Shown: positions 20,410-27,500 of the stretch, in pieces
How the letters are laid out: each line of letters begins with the position of its first letter
Numbering within the stretch: position 1 is the first letter of the stretch
Source: Halisarca cf. caerulea
Lineage: Eukaryota > Porifera > Demospongiae > Chondrillida > Halisarcidae
Length of the DNA stretch: 27,500 nucleotides
Assembly: GCA_963170055.1 (NCBI GenBank)
Contig: CAUJGJ010000030.1
Span: forward strand, 2,700,337 to 2,727,836
Direction of reading: 5' to 3'
Translations under genes and position numbers: made by a program
The notes under the pieces: model-generated
Told to the model about the DNA's origin: nothing
What the model saw: only the letters and a program-made list of their open reading frames with translations
The model's database searches: none

Positions 20410-21194
20410 ATTTTCTTACTTCTTTTCGCTAAATCACTTGTTTCGAAAACAGATAAAACTGACATGTTCGACTCCAAGCAAAACGGGCCGCCAGTTTATT
20501 GGTAAAAGTTGCCAGCAGTTCGTAATTCCTTTATTTTGTCATTTGTATAGCTTGTACTCGAACAAAGTTGTCAGAGAAAGAAGACGTCCTATAGACTTCG
20601 CCGAAACAACGAAGAAAGCAAACAGAGCAGTCTTGGAGTTAGCGCCATATAATCTACACGTGTCCTTGCGCATGCGCAGTTGCAAAAAAGATGCCCCTAA
20701 AGATGTCCGACATAATGGCTGACACAATGGCTACTCAATTCGATCACCCGAACAACAAAATTGTGAATCCTACTGTTTAGCGGAAGAAACTTGAAAATCG
20801 CTGTATAGAAGTTTTAGACATTATTGTGCAATAATAATGAAGATTGTTAATTTTTTCGTATCGGTCAAGATGGGACTGTCACGGACCCAAACGTAAGTGA
20901 CTTTGAGCGCGTTTTGTCTAATACCCAGTGGGGAAATGCACATAAAGTTTACCTTATCACATAGAACACGTTTGCCCGCTTCTGTTATTGCCACTTCACT
21001 GCCACTTTACTTTATCACCGACTTGCAACTTGCGCACAAAGAAACGACATATTGGCCAAAATATACGATTAAGTGCGTGGGCTTCTCGATCAGACTCCCC
21101 TATACGACGGAAACAATTAACCTCGCTAAACCGCTCGGTAATGACCAAGTGCATATCAAATTCAGCTCCACAGAGTGCATAAACTCTATAACAA
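20410..21194. other. Intergenic region with promoter-like island
   Basis: The CSPP1 3' flank on one strand and, around 20640-20890, a possible promoter firing to the right (NRF1 palindrome, then several ATGs and the donor-like CAAAC|GTAAGTG at about 20890). Small open frames are present but none matches a known family. No gene is called. Confidence 0.45.
20667..20678. promoter_or_regulatory. NRF1-type palindrome TGCGCATGCGCA
   Basis: An exact match to the NRF1 palindromic consensus in otherwise AT-rich DNA. Such sites normally lie in proximal promoters of housekeeping genes, so an unannotated transcription start may be near. Confidence 0.5.
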
Positions 21195-24100
21195 TTAGGG
21201 GAAGATGGGTTTAAATGTAGTTTCGTTCGGTAGGCTGCGTTCTGACATTCTGCTGAGTGGTTCTGATTCATTCAGTTCTGGAGTGTATGGTGTCCTTGAG
21301 TCGAGGAAATGCTGAATAACGTCATCAGGTGTACTGGAGGGAATGGTCTTGGTCGATCTCAACACAGCATCCAACTTCTGCAACCTGTCCTTGTTCTTCT
21401 CTGCAACAGCATCTACATCAAAGGAAGTTGTGCTGATCTGTGACTTGGGACGCTGTGAGTGATGTGTTCTATGTGATTCCATCTCACTACCAAACTTTGC
21501 ACTGATCTGCCAAGTCCTTCTCTTCTGCTTCCTACGTTTCTGCTGTTGAGCAGTGTCATGAGAACCATTCTCAACATACACTGTTTCTGATGGTAGCAAG
21601 CCACCTGAAGACTGTGGTTGATTCTCCTTGTTGGGCTCAACACGCTGCTTGACAGCCAATTGCAGCTTGCTCAAGATTTCTTCTTGATGTTTCAACAGCT
21701 CAGCCTGTTGAATTTCCAAGGCTGATTCTGATTGTGGAGGTTCAGGAAACTTTGTCAAAAAGTTTTTTCTCATACTATCAACATTGCTATATTTAAGCTG
21801 GTTGAAGGCTTCAATGGCATTCCCTTGATCAGGCCTCGGACGAGCATCAGGCTGTGATCGACTGCTCAGCTTGCGTACATCGACCTTAACAGGGTCCAAA
21901 AGGCTCCTCTCTGAAGATTTCTTCTCCTCTACAACTGAAGAAGGACTGAGGGTAGGAACTCGTGATTTGGCATCGCTCAGAAGCTTCCTCATAGCAGACA
22001 ACTTGTATAGGACATTCTGGTCATCACCCTGCATGGACTGTGTTCTCTCCTTGTCACTGTCTCTCTGAACCCCTTGGGCTAGAGGCTGCACAGTTGGGAC
22101 TGCTGTTGGCTGCTCAAAGTGCTTTGGGGGCTCTGTCCTGTTTAGTGTCTGCATTGGAAGATCGGACACCTTGCTACGGGGAACTACATTTGTGGGTTCG
22201 TGGTGCAATGGTTGAATCATCTGTACGTGCTCAGCATGGTTGAAATCCCCTTTGGTTGTGCTCTTGTTCCTCAATGCTGGCACAGGTGGTGACGCTCCCC
22301 TGCCCACTGTAAGCGGATCTGTACTCATTGGTGGAGGAACACCAGAGTCATGGGATGCTGGTATCAGGTGCCCTTGTTGTATGAGTTGGTTTTTGACTGC
22401 AGGAACAGGGGGTGATGGTGGTCGTATGTATCTCTGTTCATTCTCTCTTCTTACTGCCATTTCAAGCTCTTGTCGTTCTTTCTCTTCCTTTTCTTTGGCA
22501 AGATAAACAGCTGCAAGCCTTTTCTCTTCAGCAGCTTTCTTCAGCAGTTCATTTTTAGCTTTGGTTTCTTCTTCCTTCTGCTTTTGAATCTGCTGTTCCC
22601 TTTCATAATCTTCTTGGAGCTTCTTTCTTTCCATTTCAAGGCGTTGTGCTTCTCTTTCTTCCTCCTGTTGCTGTTTTTCTTTCTCTTTCCTCTTCAGTTC
22701 TTCCTTCTCTTCCATCTGCCTCTTCAGTTCCATACGGTATTCTTCTTGTTGGGATTTAGGGTCAGGATCTGAAGGAGGAAGCAGTTCTGCCTGATGTGGA
22801 GTATGGCTGCCAAGACGAGAGGGATCCCTCTTCTGCATGTATTCATCCAAAGAGTTGTGAAGATCCATTTCACTGGAGTTCCTAGGACTGGTTTTGGATT
22901 CATTAACTCTCCGCATTCTTCTCAAATCGGTAATTGGCTTTCCTGCAGCATCCCGTATGGGAGCCCCACAGCCCCCCCTTCCCCATGGATCATACACTTC
23001 GTTCTTTGCATCCCATTTCCTATCAAGCTCCTCTCTCTTTGCATGGTCCTGCAGTTGCCTCTGCTTCTTCTCTTGTATCTGTCTCTCCAACTCTGCACGA
23101 TAAGCATCCTTGTCCATTACTCCCTGAGGTGAGACATTCAGAAGTGAACCAGGAACGGGGCTGTTGCTCAAGTGCTTGTGTGCTGGCTCCTGGAGAACAA
23201 CAGATCTATCATTCTCATCCTCTGTCACTATTCTGACTACACTCTGCCTTTTGGGAGGTGACCTGGGCCTCCCGTACTGACCATCATACTGACCATAGTA
23301 AGTATAAGGATGAGGTGGTGGGATCAGAGGTACAGCAGGCTGTGGTGGTGGTGGGTAGTAGTAGCTGTAAGGATGAGGGGCATAGGGTAGAGGTTGGGGC
23401 ATGTAGCCAGGAAGAGGGTATCCAGCTTGTGGTGGAGGATGGTGTGTGCTGTCGTTCCAGCCTTGTGGGATTGCATGTGGATGAAATCGTTTGTCTTCGC
23501 TGATGCTCTTTCTTGGTTCTTCCATCATAGATGAATGCCGTGAAGGAGGACTCAAATCACGCAACCTATGTTGCCTTCTCTCTTTTCCCTCAGATATTTC
23601 ATTAGTTTTTCTATCACTCCAATTTTTGCTGTCTCTTATATTCCTATCATCTTCTAATGTATTCTTGCCATCCATTTTAGATTTAAGATGCCCAAACTTC
23701 TCAGCTCTCTCCAGAGCCTTCTCTTTATCTTTTTCAAGCATCTGCTTTCTCAGCTCTTCAGCGTAAGCTCGCTTCTTTGCTATCTGTTCCTCTTCACTCA
23801 ATCGTTTGCCAAGGTTCATGAAATCAGGTGAGCGCACAGATGGAGCAGACCTTGAGCGACTCATTGCATCATCATCTTTGAGGTTTGATAGTTTACTAGG
23901 AGGCGTGTTGGTGCGCCGGCCATTCCCACGGCTGCCGAAACGCCCTCTCTCTCTGGCCCATGGCAGATATTGGTCTTCTTCATCATCCCAGTGCTGAGGC
24001 TGTGGGAAGTGAACTGCATTCTCTGTCCACTTTCTCCGGCTGGTTCTGTCCCTCTCTGGAGATTCCTGGTTAGCGAAAGTGACAGTCCTCGGATGAGGTG

Positions 24101-24782
24101 AAATGCTTTCAGGGCTGTAGTCCATCAAACCAGCACGATACCGCTTCTCCTCTCTGCGCTTTCGTTCTTTCAATTCCTTGTACGTTTCTTCTCTATTGGC
24201 GGGAGCAGGACGTTCGAACCGCTCGCTAGTTAGGGGCTTATCGCTGAAATCCACTCGTCTCTGTCCTTCCATCAATTCCAAATCTCTCGCTTCGGCTAAT
24301 TTTCTTCTAGCTTCGGTAATAGATGACCCTTTTTGTCTCTTTGAAGCCAGCATCTGTTGATACTCATCCCTTCTCTCTTTTCTAAGCCGCTCCCTTCTAT
24401 CCTCGTGCTCGGATATTGGCAGGCTCGTCCCGTGGGACATTGTGGCGCCTTCATTTCGACTACTGAAAGAAAGAGTGTGGGGTGAACATTGAGAAGCACT
24501 GAGATTTAGACAGAATGAAGTCTTACTTGGTACGTCCCTTTCGATGGTCATAATACGCTTTACTCACTCCAAGTCCCTCATCTTCAGAAACTCTGTAGCA
24601 ACACGGGATATGATAGATCGTTAGATACTTGCAGGACAAATTTAGTTTCCAAAACTTGACATGGAGAGCCTACTTCAATAGCGCGAAAATACAGAATCGC
24701 ATGCTTACCCTATTTTCGCCCTTTCTTGCTTGAGTTTTGCTCTCTGTTCCTGAACAAATGCGTCCAAGTCAGGCGAAGCCAT
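21195..24782 (-). CDS. CSPP1: CSPP1, centrosome and spindle pole associated protein
   Basis: Three exons on the minus strand (24782-24709, 24592-24527, 24462-21195) join to 1135 residues; the last exon is 3268 bp without a stop. CSPP1 organises microtubules at centrosomes, spindle poles and the ciliary axoneme/transition zone. The N-terminus MASPDLDAFVQEQRAKLKQE parallels the vertebrate start (DEFIEEQKARL). Also present are the LPISEHEDRRERLRKERRDEYQ block, a Pro/Tyr-rich segment (about 395-440), AYRAELERQIQEKK (about 500), and the family-diagnostic YDPWGRGGCGAPIRDAAGKPITDLRRM (about 530-560). A long Glu/Lys coiled coil covers about residues 620-725 and a Pro/Ser-rich tail follows. The region after 725 is weakly conserved and disordered-looking. 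The gene starts only 89 bp after the CIAPIN1 stop, and an X-box-like site lies in that gap. Confidence 0.9.
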
Positions 24783-24806
24783 TTTACATGCTGAATAATT
24801 TTGTCA

Positions 24807-24820
24807 ATTACCATGGCAAC
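24807..24820 (-). promoter_or_regulatory. RFX X-box-like site upstream of CSPP1
   Basis: On the minus strand the 14-mer reads GTTGCCATGGTAAT. The X-box consensus GTNRCC-AT-RGYAAC is matched at 13 of 14 positions (last C is T). It begins 24 bp upstream of the CSPP1 ATG. RFX factors bind X-boxes in promoters of ciliary genes, and CSPP1 is one. Confidence 0.65.
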
Positions 24821-24871
24821 TAATGAATATGTGCATAATAATAATCCGGCTACATGCCTATAAAATGTACA

Positions 24872-26346
24872 TTATTTATCGGCATTCAATTGTCTGGAAG
24901 AAAGTTTTACTTGTTCTCCGGGCTTGAAAGCTGGCATACCCAGGTACGGACAGCTCGCACAGCGAAAGGCATCCCCCAGATAACACTACGTAAAGACCAA
25001 GGACGCAGAAGTGGAACACATGCAACATACACGTCATAATAGTATACCAACTGTCCACACACTCACATTCCCACACGCTGATGTCGCAGTTTTCTTGGGT
25101 ACATTAGTGCCACTCAACTCTTCAGCAAGTCCACATGTACTGCAAAATGGAACATATCAAATGTAAACTTCTAGAATTCTTCCCCTCAACATTGTGCAAG
25201 ACCAAACAATCGCACCAATTCTTGCAGGCTTTTCGCTTTCCATCCTTACTGGTGCCACAGTCACCTGAGGAGAACAACATGTACATGTACCAATGATGTC
25301 AGATAGCTGTTCAGATAGAAGCAATAACAGACCGCCACCCAGGCAGTACATTGCATTGACCATTGATTTTAACATCATATACTTACGAAACGTATAGCAA
25401 AGAATTTTAAAGGAGCTTAACTTTTGTGTCTTTTGAGGATGAGTGCTGGAGCACAAAATTTGTGCACCACAAAAATGGTGCACTAATTGGTAGGTAGCAA
25501 GGTGTGTAGGACAGATCCGTGAAACAAATATTTTAAAAGTGGCCCAACACAAAAATATAGCGCAATACAGTATGTGTATGTATTTGTGTATAGTGTTGAA
25601 CAAAACGTACTTCTTAGAGTACTTGGGTCAGGTTTGAGAAAGTCCTCTTCAGTCAGCAAACTATCCGGATCCACAATGTCCTACAAACATCACACCACAC
25701 ACAAGGGTCACAGTCACAGCATGCACAAATGATGTCATTCAGACAAGCAGGGACGGTTGGCCCAATGGACTAGTTGGACAGTGTGCTTTGTGCATGTGGA
25801 TGATGGTTCCACCCCCTTGTTTTTCACAAGAATGCCTTAACCCCCCCCCCCCCCGGACAATGTCTAAATAAGGCATGTACGTATGTATGTACATTTTTAT
25901 AAATAATGGATATACCATAATAATCATGACAGGTATGTACAAACTCACAATATCATCATCAAGCACATCATCAGCAGACAGCGTCCACACACCTGCTGTG
26001 GACTCCTTGACAGGCTTGACATCTGAAGGAATATACCAAACAAAGGTCCAAACATGTTACTCCAATACAAAGAACAAAGTCGCAGCATGCACAAACGATC
26101 AGGGCAGTGTGGTAGAGTGCACAAAATATGCGAGTGAGATCTTACCATTTGTCACGATACTTTCAGCAAATGAGAGTTGTGTACTAGCACCAACTCCATA
26201 GGAGGGCTTTTCACCACTTACCTGCAAAAGTACACATACATAACAAGTGAGTGCAACATAACAAGAAATACTCCAAAAAAGATAAAAAGACAACATAGCA
26301 ACTCAACTACAAAAGCACATCCTTGCATACGTACATACATGTACAT

Positions 26347-26444
<98 letters not shown>

Positions 26445-26447
26445 ACA

Positions 26448-26482
<35 letters not shown>

Positions 26483-27150
26483 TTCAATCAACTGTATATC
26501 TCCAATAGCTGACTCCTTGAAATCGACACCATTTGCTTTCAATCCACTCACAATATTATGGCTGTGCTCACTAGCATCTTGTGTTGACACAATAGAGCAG
26601 TTAACCAAGCCAGCCAACTTGAGGGAAGACAGTAGCTTGGAAGAGGGGCGAAGACCACTAACAAGATGACCTGAAATTACAAACAACACAGGATTGCAAA
26701 CAAATTACCCACATCATGTCAACAGCCACATAAACTGTGTACGTATGCACATCATCCTGGAAACTAAGTAGCATAAATGTCCAGACTTGGAAACACGTGT
26801 GTGTATGTGTGTGTGTGTGTGTGTGTGTACGTGCGTGCGTGTGTGTGTGTGTGTGCGAGCCCGTGCATGCATGCGTGTGTGCGTGCATATGTGTGTGTGT
26901 ATGTACCTGCCTAATAGCAAGCTAAGTATAGCAAGGTGTGAGATACATGTTGAATGAGTTAAACAAGAAAGATGCTAACTCCACGATATATCACACCCAC
27001 CATCTCTCCCAACAGGCTCTGCAACAACAACCTTTCCTGATGGTTTGAGCATTCGAGCAAATTCCTCCAAGTCTTCTGATTTGTGACGATAGCACGGAAC
27101 CACTCCAATACCAGACAAGATCAAGTCAAAGACATTGTCTTGATAAGAGA
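24872..27150 (-). CDS. CIAPIN1: CIAPIN1 (anamorsin), 5' exon(s) missing
   Basis: Eight minus-strand exons chain in phase: 27150-27001, 26670-26483, 26221-26146, 26022-25949, 25680-25611, 25264-25216, 25139-25067, 24985-24872. Anamorsin (yeast Dre2) is an Fe-S protein that takes electrons from NDOR1 in cytosolic iron-sulfur cluster assembly. The first two exons carry the end of the N-terminal methyltransferase-like fold ([31 protein letters not shown]). Exon 4 has [13 protein letters not shown] and exon 5 the [13 protein letters not shown] linker. Motif 1 is C-x10-C-x2-C-x-C ([14 protein letters not shown]) and motif 2 the twin CxxC ([20 protein letters not shown]), split by an intron; the end is QLNADK. 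The donor of the second visible exon runs directly into a GT microsatellite. Roughly the first 60 residues lie outside or are not recognisable. Confidence 0.93.
25750..25820 (+). mobile_element. Possible tRNA-derived SINE fragment
   Basis: TGGCCCAATGG (25758-25768) resembles a pol III A box and GGTTCCACCCC (25805-25815) a B box, about 36 bp apart as in tRNA genes. No acceptor-stem pairing is evident, so a functional tRNA is unlikely. A run of 14 C residues follows at 25841-25854. It lies antisense in a CIAPIN1 intron. Confidence 0.4.
26349..26482 (+). repeat. (CA)n microsatellite overlapping a CIAPIN1 donor
   Basis: On the CIAPIN1 sense strand this is GTGTGTGT beginning with the splice donor itself (TTGAA|GTGTGTG), so the 5' splice site is the first repeat unit. 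Confidence 0.96.
26795..26907 (+). repeat. (GT)n/(GTGC)n microsatellite
   Basis: A GT run with GTGC and GCAT interruptions in a CIAPIN1 intron; on the CIAPIN1 sense strand it reads CA. Confidence 0.93.
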
Positions 27151-27500
27151 CTGCATGTAACCATGAACACACAGGATGCTATATCCCAATGGTGCACACA
27201 GCGGGAACTACAACTAAATCTAGATATGTGTTCCATTGTTCGATTTTCATCAAAACACTTGAACTCTAACCCATCCTATTTAAGTAGCAATCATGTTATT
27301 TCCACCTCACAAGAAGTACATGATCTGGGCATTACAGTCAACAATGTGCTACAGTCCTCATTACAAGTCAATCTGCTCCAAAGCATATCAAACATTGTTC
27401 ATGGTCCTCAAACTTCACGGCTAAGCTCAGCACCAATTAATACCAAGAAGCAAATCTATCTAACACTCATTTGATCAAAACTCACCTATTGATGCCAACT
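27151..27500 (+). mobile_element. Decayed non-LTR retrotransposon RT fragment
   Basis: The plus frame reads NTQDAISQWCTQRELQLNLDMC, then VHDLGITVNNVLQSS and KKQIYLTLI-stop-SKLTY-stop-CQ. This matches the late reverse-transcriptase/thumb region of CR1/L2/Jockey-type LINEs (ISQWC...LNLxKC, VxDLGI, KKxLYLTLVRSxLTYCSQ). Two in-frame TGA codons (at about 27474 and 27492) and a shortened middle show decay. It is inserted antisense to CIAPIN1, its left edge touching a splice acceptor, and it runs off the window. Confidence 0.7.

Noticed and set aside
20438..20722. 94-codon plus-strand frame
   Set aside because: No recognisable family, poor composition and no supporting splice structure.
22470..22772. 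Plus-strand Phe/Leu-rich frames across CSPP1
   Set aside because: Antisense shadow of the Glu/Lys coiled coil.
25750..25820. Functional tRNA gene
   Set aside because: A- and B-box-like words are present, but no paired acceptor, anticodon or T stems can be drawn.

Overview
This window comes from an animal nuclear genome. Genes are broken by many GT-AG introns, there are no bacterial-style operons, and the proteins (RPUSD2, HSF2BP, DAD1, CSPP1, CIAPIN1) have clear vertebrate counterparts. Moderate AT-richness, close gene packing and many dinucleotide and minisatellite repeats suggest an invertebrate, perhaps a sponge or another early-branching lineage. That placement is a guess; the sequence does not prove it.

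Layout, left to right. (1) 3-1269 (+): C-terminal part of a SAM-domain protein. (2) 1567-1805: a short inverted-repeat element. (3) 1844-8466 (+): complete 13-exon RPUSD2-type pseudouridine synthase. (4) 9121-11592 (+): three-exon CRAL-TRIO lipid-transfer protein with a C-terminal FFAT motif. (5) 11919-16468 (+): HSF2BP (MEILB2) homologue, reconstructed from 17 exons, several of them tiny. (6) 16863-17975 (-): DAD1 in two exons, with a CRE palindrome upstream. (7) About 18.0-21.2 kb: no recognised gene, but palindromes, a terminal-inverted-repeat element and an NRF1-type promoter site. (8) 21195-24782 (-): CSPP1, a centrosome/cilium gene, with an RFX X-box-like site just upstream. (9) 24872-27150 (-): CIAPIN1 (anamorsin) lacking its 5' exon or exons. 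(10) 27151-27500 (+): a decayed LINE reverse-transcriptase fragment against the CIAPIN1 splice acceptor.

Exon boundaries were set by hand from splice signals, reading phase and similarity to remembered family sequences. All chained exons keep a consistent phase. The genes are housekeeping, meiotic or ciliary and do not form one pathway.

The most unusual signal is that four minisatellites are built on splice junctions. In RPUSD2, intron 5 holds about 33 extra copies of the 3' splice site plus the first bases of exon 6, and intron 9 holds 28 extra copies of the last bases of exon 9 plus its 5' splice site. Smaller arrays start at the first intron base in the SAM gene and in HSF2BP intron 5. 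The exon portions encode conserved residues, so the exon end was probably the source of the repeat.
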